64,000 nucleotides of DNA from Nelumbo lutea (GCA_022828595.1 JAKGHH010000002.1:88194076-88258075); one strand, 5' to 3'; numbered from the stretch's first letter, positions 33,128 through 43,918 are shown. The notes: generated from the sequence alone by a model not told the origin. Translations and numbers: made by a program.

Positions 33128-34174
33128 AAACGAGCAAAAAAACAGCCCAGAATAGCAGTACTGAAGTTGGAAAGTAACTCAAAACAACAATGAACAAGGC
33201 AGAAAAAAAATTATTTAAGCTGAACATAGTATTCTTCAGAAAAGTAAAGTGAGGGCTGAGGCATGAAACACAGACAAATCCAAGGTAACTTCAGCAGGAA
33301 ACTTTAGAGAAGAATGAAAAATCCTCCAATAGCTCCACGGAATTAGGGCAGCACAAACTAGGGTTCAAAGGACTGATAACCAAGAGAAGAAAATGCCCTA
33401 GGGCAGCACAAAAACTAGGGTTCCAAGGACTGGTAACAGTCGATTATGACAATAGTGTGATGCACCAACCTGAGATGAGAGGTTTTCCAGATCAGTTTTG
33501 AAGAGAGGACCTGATGTCTGTTGAAGTTCCTCAATTAGAAGGAGAAACCAGGTTCGATTACTGCTGCTGATGAGACTCTTTAATCTGTGACTGTTCAAAA
33601 CTGAACCATAGAGAGAAAGGCTGCTGCTGCCCAGGAGAAATCAGTATACAGTCTGGGGAAGAAAACAAAACTGCTGCCGCCCAGGAGAGAAGACCGGAAC
33701 TCCTCCAAGATTTGTCAGTTTCTACTGATTTTCTTAGGGAAAGAAGAAGGTTCTGGGCGACACAGCTGATCAGAAATCCTTCCAGACAGAAGCCTTCAAG
33801 AGGAACATGGGTTAGAAGAACCCTAACACTAGGTTCAAATACTGCTGCTGATGAGACTCTTTATTCTGTGACTGTTCAAAACTGAACCATAGAGAGAGGC
33901 TGCTGCCGCCCAGGAGAAATCGGTATACAGTCTGGGAAAGAAAACAAAACTGCTACCGCCCAGGAGAGAAGACCGGAACTCCTCCAAGATTTGTCAGTTT
34001 CTGCTGATTTTCTTAGGGAAAGAAGAAGGTTCTGGACGACACAGCTGATCAGAAATCCTTCCAGACAGAAGCCTTCAAGAGGAACATGGGTTAGAAGAAC
34101 CCCTACACTAGCCAAAAGCAACCTGAGAACAGAACTCTAATATGCCCAATGAATGAGAAAGGAAAGAACAACCT
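33128..34174 (-). other. E5 untranslated leader
   Basis: A 1.05-kb leader lies between gag and primer site. It carries a 280-bp tandem duplication (33550-33830, 33831-34109) and a second, shorter one of about 55 bp (GGGCAGCACAAACTAGGGTT-like, at 33346 and 33401). No supported open frame. Confidence 0.8.
33550..34109. repeat. 280-bp tandem duplication in E5 leader
   Basis: The first unit begins AGGTTCGATTACTGCTGCTG at 33550 and the second begins AGGTTCAAATACTGCTGCTG at 33831. Both run through CTGCTGCCGCCCAGGAG-type sequence to GAAGAACCC...ACACT. They differ at a handful of positions only. Confidence 0.92.
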
Positions 34175-34186
34175 ACTCTGATAACA
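34175..34186 (-). other. E5 primer binding site, degenerate
   Basis: Minus-strand TGTTATCAGAGT next to the LTR, two mismatches from the initiator methionine tRNA complement TGGTATCAGAGC. Confidence 0.7.
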
Positions 34187-34388
34187 TGTCAACAGACCCA
34201 GAGCAGAATACAAAATTCTGGGGATGAAGAATGGACGATTCGACCCTACCCCAAGGGTCCTTTATATAGAAAGTGAAATTACAAAATTATAAAGAGGCCC
34301 TTGTAGTGCTGAAGTGAAAATAATAATAAATAAGAAAACAATACAATAAGGACTACAATAAAATGGTACATTAGGGAGTTTCTTCACA
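34187..34388 (-). repeat. E5 5' LTR
   Basis: This 202-bp LTR starts TGTCAACAGACCC and ends TTCTTCACA on the + strand; TG...CA ends. The E4 linker resumes at 34389. Confidence 0.88.
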
Positions 34389-35451
34389 GGCAGGAGTAGG
34401 GTCTGGTGCGTGCAACCGCTTGTGAGAGAAGACAAGAATATCCTTCACAGCCATCGAAGAGGAATTGTCTTGTGACTCAAAGTCATACAAGATAGAAACT
34501 GAAGGAGCAGGTAAGTTAGCAACACTAGCAAAGAAAGAAATATGTTTAGGAAAAATAACATTACGGGAGATACGGATATGTTGGACAGATGAATCAAAGC
34601 ATAAAAATCCCTTATGGTCAGGACTATAACCCACAAAGGCACAAATAGCAAATTGTGCAGATAATTTGGAGAACTCATGAGAGGGGAAATGAACAAAACA
34701 TAGATAACCAAACACATGAAGAGAAGAAAAGTTTGGTGGATGACCAAACAATTTATTGAAAAGGATAGACATTAAAAAGAACAAAAGAAGGAATTTAGTT
34801 GATCAAGAACACAGTCATACTAGCTGCCTCCATCCAAAGGAATAGGGAGAATGTGACTCCTGTAATAAGGTCCTCACCACACTAAGGGCATTTCCATTCT
34901 TGCTCTCAGCCACTCCATTTTGCTGGGGACTATCTAGACAACTTTGTTGAACTTGTATCCCATTAGTCTTCAAGTAAGATAGGAGATCTCCATCAGTGTA
35001 CTCTCCCCCTGAATCTAAGCGGAGGATACGCACACAAGACTGAAATCGAATTTGTACCATGGCGTGAAATAACCGAAATGTTGGGAAGACTTCTGATTTG
35101 TGCCAAAGATAATAAATCCATGTGTACCTAGTACAATCATCAATGAATAGTACAAAATACTCGTATCCCAATCAAGAAGTAATAGAAGAAGTCCAAACAT
35201 TAGTATGTATAATTTCGAATGGAGAAGTAGCATGCTCAGACTTATGAGAAAAAGGCAAAGTGCGGCTCTTGCTCAATTAACAAGAAACACATGAAGTATC
35301 AAAAGTTTGCAAAGAGGGAATTTTGTTACTTATAAACCAAAGTCAAATAAAAACTTTAATTTTTCAAAAATGTGGATGACACAAATGTTTATGCCATAAG
35401 TCCTAGACATTGTTTCTTTGACCAAGAAAGGAATCAGATGAGGTGCTGAAA
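34389..35451 (-). pseudogene. E4 integrase
   Basis: From right to left: YEYFVLFIDDCTRYTWIYYL (35100-35171), QQNGVAESKNGNALSVVRTL (34850-34900), then HPPNFSSLHVFGYLCFVHFP and VGYSPDHKGFLCFDSSVQ (34560-34740), ending in the linker KRLHAPDPTPACEETP where E5 begins. The integrase zinc-binding part lies near 35240-35440 and is cut at 35451 by the hAT-like element. Confidence 0.8.
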
Positions 35452-36196
35452 CATAGTTTTCAAGGCGCCAAGGTGAACCTAGGCGACAGGGGAGCGCTTA
35501 GTTGCCTGGTCGCCTAGGCAGGAGCCTAGACGTCACTTAATGTCTAAAAGTAAAATAAAATAAAAAAGGGATGAACCCCTATTTTTGCTATTGAAATAGA
35601 AATAACAAAAGAGTAGAGCCACTATCTTTCTTCCAGAAAAAGAAACAACCCCCTGCTTCTAGAAGGGGCGGAGCCCTTGTTTTTGATCCAAACAAAGAAA
35701 AATAAGAAGGGATAGAATCCCTGTTTTTTGTTCCAGAAGAAGAAGAGAGGAAGAGGAAGGAAGAAGGGGCAGAGCCCCTAAAACAGAAAAAGAAGGGGTG
35801 GAGTGGGAAAGAAGGGGCAGAGCACCTATTTTTGTTCCAAAAAAAGAAAAAGAAGAAGGGGTGGAACCCCTGTTTGTTGTTCCAAAAGAAGAAGAAGAAG
35901 AACGAAAAGCATACCTTCTACATTCGATTTCCCTTTCTTCTTGAAAGACATACAACTCGGAACCTTGGAGGATATCCCTTCAACTCATCTTCGAATGTTT
36001 TATCTATCATAAACCTTAAAAAGATAAGAAATTAATAAAAAAACTTATTATAATATGAAAGAAATAAAAATAATGCTTCGGTGTATCATGTCTATATATA
36101 TTGTAGACTTAAAATATAAAAAAATATCATATGGCATTTGGGCAAGGCGAGACCCAAAAAGCGCCTACACGCCTAGGCGTCACCTTGACAACTATG
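35452..36196. mobile_element. 745-bp hAT-like non-autonomous element with minisatellite core
   Basis: The ends are inverted repeats: CATAGTTTTCAAGGCG at the left and, read from the right on the other strand, CATAGTTGTCAAGGTGACG, both leading into CCTAGGCG-rich sequence. The flanks TGCTGAAA (35444-35451) and GGCTGAAA (36197-36204) form an 8-bp duplication with one mismatch, as for hAT transposons. The interior (35640-35910) holds four to five degenerate copies of a roughly 60-bp unit with GAAGGGGCAGAGCCCCT and TTTTTGTTCCA. There is no transposase. Assignment to hAT rests only on duplication length and ends. Confidence 0.7.
35640..35910. repeat. Degenerate minisatellite inside the hAT-like element
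   Basis: A unit of roughly 55-65 bp recurs: AAGGGGCGGAGCCC (35664), AAGGGATAGAATCCC (35707), AAGGGGCAGAGCCCC (35764), AAGGGGCAGAGCACC (35812) and AAGGGGTGGAACCCC (35856). Each is followed by a TTTTTGTTCCA-like block and an AG-rich tract. Confidence 0.75.
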
Positions 36197-36204
36197 GGCT
36201 GAAA

Positions 36205-37150
36205 TAAGCAGATGACTTGGTTGTGTGCGGCTTCTCGAACTCCAATGCAAATAGTCGGCCCAACCTACACCCCTTCCCATTGCATTGGTCCTGAATCAAG
36301 CTGCCATTAGAAGAAAAAGTAAGAATATGACCTTCATCAACAAGTTGTCCAACTGAAATTAGGTTTTGCAATGAGATATGGGACAAGAAAGGTCTTGGTA
36401 AGGGAGAGGGAAGAAGAGGGAGAAAGCTTAAGGGACAAATCATTACTACCAATGATGTCCAATTTTTCACCATTGGCAGTAACAATATGTTTGTGATGGG
36501 TTTCAGTATTGTTATTTGAGAGTTCTGTGTAGGCTTTGGTCATATGATTGATAGCTCCTGAATCAATAATCCAAATAGGAGATGAGGAAGAACAATAACC
36601 AGAAAATTCACTAGATAAGCCAATAGCAGAGAAAACAGAAGATACCTATTGCTGAATTTCCTTCTTATCCATAGAAGCAAATGATTCACCTAAGCATAAG
36701 TCTGGCTCTCAGTCACTTGGTAAGCATGATGTTGGTTCTTCTTCTGAACACCTTTAGCTGGTCGAATAGGACACTCTAGAATGATATGACCTCGTTGCTT
36801 ACAATAAGTACACACATTTTTCTTCTTACAATGTAAAGCAATATGGCTGAACCCTTTACATCCATAGCATTGAATCTTAGAGGCATCCTTATTGGTTGGT
36901 TTCTTAGTTCCATGGGTAATGAAAGCAGTATCAGCCCCAAAATCAGCTCGCTTTCCATCAAGTCCTGCAATAGTCAAGAGTCTAGTCTCCTCCCTAAGGA
37001 GTTACCCATTATTGAGTCTAGGTCTGGCAGAGTCCTTCTACTCAAGATGTGAGACCTGATTATTTCATACTCAGGTCTGAGTCTCATCAGAAACTGATTT
37101 ACCTTTCACTTCTTGAAGTGTTTCTGAAGGTATTTGACACATTCAGCAGG
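36205..37150 (-). pseudogene. E4 protease, double zinc knuckle and gag end
   Basis: From right to left: gag end at about 36980-37150, then CYGCKGFSHIALHC and CTYCKQRGHIILEC, two tandem zinc knuckles (36780-36880), then the protease region at 36337-36600 whose motif ITEAYTEL-like start is followed by HIVTANGEKLDIIGSNDLS. The knuckles match those of E5. The frame is broken by stops near 36650 and by the deletion of gag at 37150. Confidence 0.82.
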
Positions 37151-37251
37151 GGCTAGAGAGAAAAAGATACAGTAGGGCTGAAAGAGAAAAAATAAAGTAA
37201 TAAAAGATACAGTAGGGGCTACTATATTAGATTACATCAATACTCTCCACA
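37151..37251 (-). repeat. E4 5' LTR fragment
   Basis: The end TACATCAATACTCTCCACA matches 27384-27402. Inside, AAAAGATACAGTAGGG appears at 37160 and 37204. The inner end with primer site is lost. Confidence 0.6.
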
Positions 37252-37811
37252 GTAAGGATGTTCTATTTTGAGTAGAATACCTTGGATTTTTGTGGTACTC
37301 AGAGCTGTTTGTTGCTGGTCCCTTTTTGCAAGAATCTAGAGAGATCAACAAGGTATTCTTTCACTTCCTAGGACCTTGGAAGTAACCCTGTGATCGAAGT
37401 TTGTGCTTAGAGTGAAGGTTCAAAATATTGATACAGGCTGATATGCTGGTTTATCTTTGCTCGCTTTTATTTTATTTCTTTTGTTTCTTTTTCAACCTGG
37501 ATCAGAGGGGTTGGTTTAAGGCCCATCTACCCTCTGAACCAGGTCACACCCCCTGCAGAGGTGTATTGGTGGCCTCCCAATACGGCCCGATAGGTATTGG
37601 AATTTTGATCCTTGCTTAGAGTTGATTCTTTTTGGACTTTTAAGACTCATTTGAGTCTAAATAGGAAACCATGCCATTTCTGGGTTGATTTCTTTGCTCC
37701 TGTAATGTCATGGCTGTTGAGAGCTTTGGGCTTATCACAATTGATTACATTTGTAATTGATCTTTGGCCTTCTTGTTGGTTGTGTGTTGAAATTCATTGT
37801 GTTGATGATAG
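37252..37811 (+). other. Intron stretch of unknown origin
   Basis: No coding signal is recognised. It includes a TTTTATTTTATTTCTTTTG tract and a GGTTTAAGGCCCATCTACC region. I cannot tell host intron from old transposon here. Confidence 0.4.
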
Positions 37812-39311
37812 ATGGAGTCATATGGAGAGGAAAATAAGCAAGGTGTTGACACCTATGGTAGTCTATTACTGGCAAGTTATCCTTTTGCTTCTTATGGTAT
37901 TGACTACACAGAGACCTTCCCAGACATATGGTTAAAAGATAGACTGGTTGTCAAAGGGTATTCCCAAATATATGGTATTGACTACACGGAGACCTTCTCT
38001 CCTGTTGCTAAGATTGGTTCAGTTCGTGTTGTGATATCTCTAGCCGATATGTATGATTAGCATCTCTTTCATCTTGACATCAAGAATGCTTTCTTATATG
38101 GTGATCTACTTTAGGAAGTCTATATGGAGCAACCACTGAGGTTTGTTGCTCAGGGAGAGGATGATAAGGTGTGTAGACTAAATAAGGCCATTTATGGACT
38201 TAAACATTCTCCTTGTGCGTGGTTTGATAGGTTAAGTGAGGTGGTAAAGAAGTTAGGTATGAAACAATGTCAGGTTGATCACTCAGTCTTTAGTCATGAC
38301 TCGCAGGCTGGAAAGATCTTATTGGTGGTATATGTAGATGATATTGTCATTACCAGGAGTGATAGATTGGGAATTGATAGGTTGAAGATCTTCTTGCAGG
38401 AACACTTTCAAACAAAGAACCTTGGTAAACTAAAATACTTCTTGGGGATAGAAGTAGCAAGGTCTAAGCATGGTATTAATTTGTGTCAGAGGAAATATGT
38501 TCTTGATTTGTTGGAAGAAACACGATTATTAGGTGTCAAACCAGCTGAAACACCTATGGAATCAAATACTAAGTTGAGCAATGATATGGGTGAAGAGTTT
38601 GAAGATCCTGGAAGGTACAAGCAGTTGGTGGGTAAACTAAACTACCTAACCATTACCCAACCGGATATTTCATTTGCAACTAGTGTCGTGAGTTAGTTCA
38701 TGTAGAAATCTTGGGTTCCACATTTGGATGCAGTTCTAAGGATTGTAAGGTATTTAAAGGGGGCTCCTGGTCGTGGCTTGATATATAAGAGTGGAGGAAA
38801 ACTTGGAATAGAGGAATATATTGATGCTGATTGGGCTGGCTCTATATCTGTCAGGAGATCCACTACAGGCTATTATACTTTTCTTGGGGGTAATCTGGTG
38901 AAATGGAAAAGTAAGAAATAGATAGTTGTGGCAAAGAAGCAGTGTTGTAGCAAAATATAGAGCTATGGCACATATCACTTGTGAATTAGTGTAGCTGAGA
39001 AATCTTCTACAAGAGATGGGATATTCTATTCACTCTAATGAAGCTCAGATATTCTATTCACTCCAATGAAGCTCTATTGTGACAACCAAGTTGCAATCCA
39101 CATCTCTTCTAATTCGTTGTTTCATGAAAGAACAAAGCATATAGAAGTTGACTCACTTTATGAGAGAGAAGGTGTAGAGTCGAGTGATAGATGTTGTACA
39201 TGTTAACATAGGAAATCAATGGGTAGACCTGTTCACCAAAGGGTTGAGTCGGGGGAGAGTGGACTACATATGTAACAAGCTAGGACTATATGATATATAC
39301 TCACCAGCTTG
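37812..39311 (+). pseudogene. E6 reverse transcriptase and RNase H
   Basis: RT starts abruptly: IDYTETFSPVAKIGSVRVVI at about 37975-38030, [32 protein letters not shown], then the catalytic VYVDDIVITRSDRLGIDRL (38330-38390), [12 protein letters not shown] and KLNYLTITQPDISFATSVVS to 38696. RNase H follows with YIDADWAGSISVRRSTTGYY and GGNLVKWKSKK (38724-38921), then continues with stops to a GLYDIYSP end. A direct repeat, GGTATTGACTACAC(A/G)GAGACC, occurs at 37897 and 37973. In-frame stops at 38058-38060 and 38694-38696 break it. Confidence 0.83.
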
Positions 39312-39319
39312 AGGGGGAG

Positions 39320-39606
39320 TGTTAATGTCAACTTTGTAGGGGTATTTTGGTCTTTATATTTATGTTTAAAGCTGCTGATGTGTAATGATTTGTTAGTTGT
39401 TATGTCCCATACTTAAGTAGGGGCAAAGGAGTCTTTTGTCTTTTGAATAGAAATGTATAAATTAAATCTGGGCGACTAGAGAGGAGATTGATCTCTCTTG
39501 TTCGAACCAGAATTCTTCTCCTCTCTTCTTCTACTTCTTCTAGTCTTTCTATTACTTCTTCAACTCTCATTCTAACAGAATTCTAGTGTAGATTAGGTTT
39601 ATAATA
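39320..39606 (+). repeat. E6 3' LTR
   Basis: It starts TGTTAATGTCAACTTTG after the purine tract and ends GGTTTATAATA. By its ends and interior (ATTCTAACAGAATTC, GTAGGGGTATTTTGG) it is related to the E1 LTRs. Confidence 0.82.
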
Positions 39607-41101
39607 ACTGAAATCCAACTCTTCGATCGAACAAGGGAGGTGACCACGGTTTTTCTCTTATATTTTCTTGCAAAATTCAGAGATCCAACTAATCAAGATC
39701 AGTCACAAGAAGGGGAGATCGAATTAAGGTTTCTGGGGTGGTAAGAGCAGAGAGAGCTGAAAGCAGAGTGATATGAAGCAGATTGATCTCTCTTTTCTTA
39801 ATCCTTAAGAAGCACCACTCTTAATCGAATTAGGAGGTTTGTAATCCAAATCTTTATTTGGATTTGGACTCTACTTTAAGATAGGTCTTATCCTCTTATG
39901 AGAATGGGTGCTTCAGACCCATATTCGCCCAAGTCACATGACAACTTAAGTAGTCAAGTCATGTGACCACTTGATTAATCTCATTAACCATGGGCTTTAG
40001 GCCCATTAAGTGGCTCACGTCCCAAGATATTTGTTGGCTCATTTAGGTTCAATTTGTATGGCATGGGACCCCAACAATGACCTCATATAAGACCATATGG
40101 GTGCAGCCCAACCTCTGTGAAAAGACCTAGCCGAATTCACTGTCAAGTACAGTGAACTCCTGAGTTCATCAGTATGGACTCTTAATGGGCCCGACATTTA
40201 CAATTGAAAGATCCTTGAGTCTAACCATCCTATGAAGGCCCAAGGATAATAGACTTTAAGTAAGATATAGCCCATCAGGTAAACAACCCTTAATGGTCTC
40301 TTACACTCAACCTCTTAGCCCATAATGATCAATCATTGGCCGATTGGGAAGGACTTCTCCCCTGATTGCAAGGTGTAGTGTTGCACTCTTTGCTTTGATG
40401 GGTCCCGGGAATTAAAACCTTTTGCAAACCCTTTTTTCTTAAAACATAATATATATATTATCATATAAATTTATTTTGCAAAACAAATCTCAAACACGAT
40501 TGAAATTGACCGCCGACAGTTTTGGTTTCCATCAAAGAGAATGCATTCTCAATCATTCACTTTGTCCGACAAAGGGGCTGATCCTATCACTATGATCACC
40601 CACTTGAGTGAATTCTTAGGCTGTCCCAACATACCCAAGTTTTGACCCCAAAAGGATCTCACTGATTGGCATATCAAAGACAACTCGATTCGACACCCAG
40701 TGCAATACCATAATCAAGTCTAGGGGTTATGCGTAACTTTTCAGTTTTGCCCATCAGTCTCCAAGGTCCAGGGCATAATTAGAAAATGGTCTGGGTTCAG
40801 TGCTTCAAACAAACAAACACACACTACATGTGCTTCAGGTCTAACCCTAGTAGCTGAGACAAGCTGCCCCAACTTCTTTGGCAGCACATTAGTGTCAGTC
40901 TTTGCAGGATAAACTCCCCAAGTCTATCCAACTGCTGAAAACATTCTAAACTAACACGAGTCTCATAAGTCTCCAGTTTAAGGGGTAATTACACAGAAAC
41001 ACACCAATGATAATATGAAACAATTATGTACTATCACTCATTTACAATAAATGTATCAGTACATCAATCTGATTGGAGTTAAGGGCATAAATTGTCTAAC
41101 A
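39607..41101 (-). repeat. Long LTR-like repeat, second copy of the 60889-62807 family
   Basis: This segment matches the solo LTR at 60889-62807 over most of its length: shared blocks include GGCCCATTAAG/GGCCCATTTAAGG, CATGGGACCC, GGCTGATCCTATCACTATGA, ATTCTAAACTAACACGAGT and the end AAGGGCATA...TGTCTAACA at 41101. It is shorter, its left end abuts the E6 LTR, and no target duplication is seen. Most likely the E6 insertion cut it, the remaining part having been lost when E6 was truncated. No coding sequence is present. Confidence 0.75.
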
Positions 41102-42633
41102 GTTCTTATGGGGCTTGTGTATGGAAAGGCATTATGAAGTTTAATCACGTCGGGGGTTTGGTGAGCTTTAGGGTGGGGGATGGGGCTAGAGTAAGGTTCT
41201 TGGGGGATGATTGGTGTGGTTTTGGGAAATGTGAGCTTTGTTCGAGACTATACAGGCTGACTGAACAACAGATGGTTTTGGGAATTTGGTCAGGTGTCCT
41301 AAATTCATAAGATCTTTGTTGGATCAAGAGGTGGAAGAGTGCGTCTTATTATTAGACAAACTAGAACAGCGCAGATTATCAGCATCCACTAGTGATGGTT
41401 TGTGGTGGAAGGAATGTACGGATGGAAAGTTCTTGGTGAAGTCCTATTTGGCTCTGATCAAAGAGAATTTGACTTCTGACCAAGTAGGAGTGTGGGATAG
41501 CCCTATTCCTCCAATAGTGGAGGCTTTTTCCTGGCTGGTTGCCTTAGACAGCATCCTAACAACAGACCATCTAAAGTGCAGTGTTGTGAAGTGGCTAACT
41601 TCATTTGGCAGTACTACTCTTTCCTGTTTGGCATTCTGGATTTTCAACCTTCCTAACCTGCAGAAATATTTTCCTCTTGGCCAAAATTCAGAGGAAGGAA
41701 TAAAGCAAGAATTGTCTGGAGCTGTATCCCCTTTGCTGTGTATTGGACATTATTGAAGGAAAGGAATAGGAGGCTGTTTGAAGACAAATCAAAAGGCATT
41801 GAAGCTTTGGTGGCCTCAGTAGGAAAGCTGGTTTCAAGCTGGTCACTGGTCCTTCCAGATTTTGAGCAATTTAACAGTGCAGATTAGGTGGAAAATTTCT
41901 GGGAAATTCCTGAAATTCAAACTTGTAAACTTGTTTCTTAGTGATTAATGGTATGGTGTGTCATCTTGGCACCAAGTCAGATTGTACTTCTCTTCTTATT
42001 TTAATAAATTTCTTCTTTACTCTTCAAAAAAGTTATTTGAGGGTGTCACTACAGATTTGTTGTCAAGGAGTTGGAAGGAAGTAACTAATTCATCCCCATT
42101 TCAAATGAAGATTAGTCCTTTGTGGTCTCCGCCAGCTTCTAGTTTATAAACTTGAACTTTGGTGGAAGTAGTGAAGGTAATCCAGGACCCTCGGGCATTA
42201 GAGGAACATTCAGAGATGAGGAAGGGAAAGCTATTGTTATGTTTTGAGGACCAATTGGTGTAGGGGAGTCACTTAGAGCTGAGGTTATGGCAGTGATAGA
42301 AGGGTTAAAGAAGGCTAATGAATTGAATATTAAAAAGTTAATTGTTGAAGGAGACTCAAAATTGGTTATAGGCTGGTTGCAAGAGGAAAATGGATTATGT
42401 AGAGATTCAGCTGCAATGGGTTAAGAGAAGTGCTAATCCCTTTGCTTGCTAAACAGGGGGTGGGAAGGAATCAAATGTAGTTCTGGACTGTATTGTAATT
42501 CTGTTTTTTTTTTTTTTTTTTTAATTTCTTGGGGAGGATTGAGGGTTAAGAGATTTTACCTCTCCCCTTGCTTCCTCTGTACCTTTCTATTAATCCCTTA
42601 ATAAAATTTTCTGTTATTGATTAAAAAAAAAAG
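41102..42633 (+). mobile_element. 5'-truncated L1-type LINE with poly(A) tail
   Basis: The + strand encodes the region after the RT core of plant LINEs. At 41102-41310: ACVWKGIMKFNHVGGLVSFR, VGDGARVRFLGDDWCGFG. In another frame (41286-41756): the zf-RVT region with WWKECTDGKFLVKSYLALI and ILTTDHLKC. At about 42150-42430 an RNase H domain follows (EGNPGPSGIRGTFRDEEGK, ESLRAEVMAVIEGLKKANEL and EGDSKLVIGWLQEENG), then a 3' untranslated part with a T run (42506-42524) and a poly(A) tail at 42623-42632. No target duplication could be identified at the truncated 5' end. Multiple frameshifts. Confidence 0.82.
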
Positions 42634-43256
42634 AATAACATGGAGTTCACTATCTTTATCTCCATTGTCTCCAGCTGTAGTACCGAGTATCTGTTCAGGA
42701 ACAAGAAAGGAGAAAATCCTAATAGTAAGGTCATTTCTTCTTATTGTACTGCTTTTTTTTTTTTTTGAAAAATGTATAATTTTCTGGATTAAGGATTTCT
42801 TTTTCTGCTTTCTTGATTTTTCTGGATTAAGCATTTTCACACCTTTCTCAAAGTGTGAAAATGGTCATGGGTTTTCAATTTGGGTATTAAGATCTTTGAT
42901 TTGCAAAAGGTGTACTTTTGACTTCTTTTTATTCCATAGCTGCTTACTGTTTTTTTATATATATATTTTTCTCTGTGTTTATGTCGATTCTGTTTTCTTA
43001 GTTCTGTTTGGAAGAGAAACATGTATGGGTTTAAGATTTTGCACCTTTTTTTGCTTTGTACTAGCACACGGTTTAACCAAGTATGACAGGTTTCACCTTT
43101 TCCTTTCTCCCCCTCCTCACTTTCGGTTTCTTCATCTCTGTTGGTTTTGTTTTAATTTTATGGTTTTTCTTTCAATTTATGCTTGTGGGTGGCATTCTTT
43201 TTCTGATTCTTCAGAGTTCAGATAGTTCGTTGTTCTTTCTCAATAAGAGCATTATT
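42634..43256 (+). other. Intron stretch, T-rich
   Basis: It is T-rich, with T runs at about 42752-42765. One + strand frame stays open for about 200 codons (42617-43225), but it is hydrophobic because of the base composition and I see no domain. Nothing else is recognised. Confidence 0.5.
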
Positions 43257-43420
43257 CGAATTGGTTCGTTGTTCTTAGCACTTCCATGCATGTCCTTTTT
43301 GTTCTGCCCCTAGCTCTTCTAGCCCCTTCAACTTGTAACAGATCGCTTTTATTGGGTGCTATAGATGGCCTTCGATGCAGATGACCAAACCATCTCAGTC
43401 TACTTTCTCTCATCCTTACT
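43257..43420 (-). pseudogene. RTE-type LINE C-terminal fragment, copy 1
   Basis: The minus strand reads RMRESRLRWFGHLHRRPSIA and later GARRARGRTKRTCMEVLR. The R-L-R-W-F-G-H motif followed by a G-R-P/T-K-x-T-W block is typical of the C-terminal tail of RTE-like LINE reverse transcriptases in plants. Only about 55 residues remain. Confidence 0.7.
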
Positions 43421-43918
43421 ATATAAGCATTCTTACTTATAATATTAATATTTATAGTAAATATATTAACATATATTTTATTTTTTATATCATTATATAT
43501 AATTTGGCTTTTGGTTGAGTTCAGTTGAAAATTTTGACCATACCGAACCAAGAACCAAACATACCAAAATGAAATAGCTTATTTGGTCTGGTTAGGTTTG
43601 GTTATCAGTTCAGTGACTGATCTTGAGCACCTCTAGTTATGACCATCCTTCTGATGAGTCTATTGTGGTATTATGGGTGAAATTTTGGGAGATCTGTAGT
43701 GGGGAGATGTACATTTTTGTTGGGCCAATTTTCTCTTTCACCTTTAAAAACAAACCTGATTTGTGACACCCATAAGTGATGGACTTTCTTTGGGGGATGC
43801 TGACACTCCTTTTGTATTAAATCTGTTGGATGAACTCATGTGGGTATTTCTTCTATCCAATGGTTAAGACAAAAGAATTTTGGCCCCCTTTCTTCTATCC
43901 TTTAAACCCTTGTCCCAT

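Larger units (their letters stand above)
29009..34388 (-). mobile_element. E5: Copia element with short LTRs nested in E4
   Basis: LTRs lie at 29009-29187 (179 bp, lacking its outer 23 bp) and 34187-34388 (202 bp), about 94% identical by eye. The purine tract starts at 29188 and a degenerate primer site is at 34175-34186. On the minus strand the order is gag with two zinc knuckles, protease, integrase, RT, RNase H. No target duplication remains because the left end is deleted together with part of E4. The leader has a 280-bp tandem duplication. The lineage differs from E0-E3 in its double zinc knuckle, ADN rather than CDN in RNase H, and short LTRs. Confidence 0.85.
27359..37251 (-). mobile_element. 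E4: truncated Copia element carrying E5 and a hAT-like element
   Basis: E4 occupies 27359-29008, 34389-35451 and 36205-37251. The left LTR survives only as 27359-27402 and the right LTR as about 37151-37251; both end in TACATCAATACTCTCCACA. Between them on the minus strand lie the end of gag, two zinc knuckles, protease, integrase, RT and RNase H. The gag N-terminus, leader and primer site are missing. E5, of the same lineage, is inserted in the linker with loss of about 110 bp of E4. No target duplication for E4 can be identified because a LINE abuts its left end. Confidence 0.78.
37812..39606 (+). mobile_element. E6: 5'-truncated Copia element in sense orientation
   Basis: RT, RNase H, purine tract (about 39309-39319, TTGAGGGGGAG) and a 287-bp 3' LTR (39320-39606) are present; everything upstream of RT is missing. 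It belongs to the E1 family: RT segments such as VDHSVFSHDSQAGKILLVVY and [20 protein letters not shown] are near-identical, and the LTR start TGTTAATGTC...GTAGGGG matches. It lies in the same intron set as E1 but on the opposite strand. The LTR abuts an unrelated LTR-like repeat at 39607. Confidence 0.85.

Noticed and set aside
33550..34109. CRISPR-like array
   Set aside because: The repeat is a two-copy 280-bp tandem duplication in a retrotransposon leader of a plant, without short repeats and unique spacers.
42617..43225. 200-codon open frame on the + strand
   Set aside because: It is driven by T-rich composition (Phe/Leu/Ser-rich), has no homologous motif, and lies in intron next to a LINE poly(A) tail.
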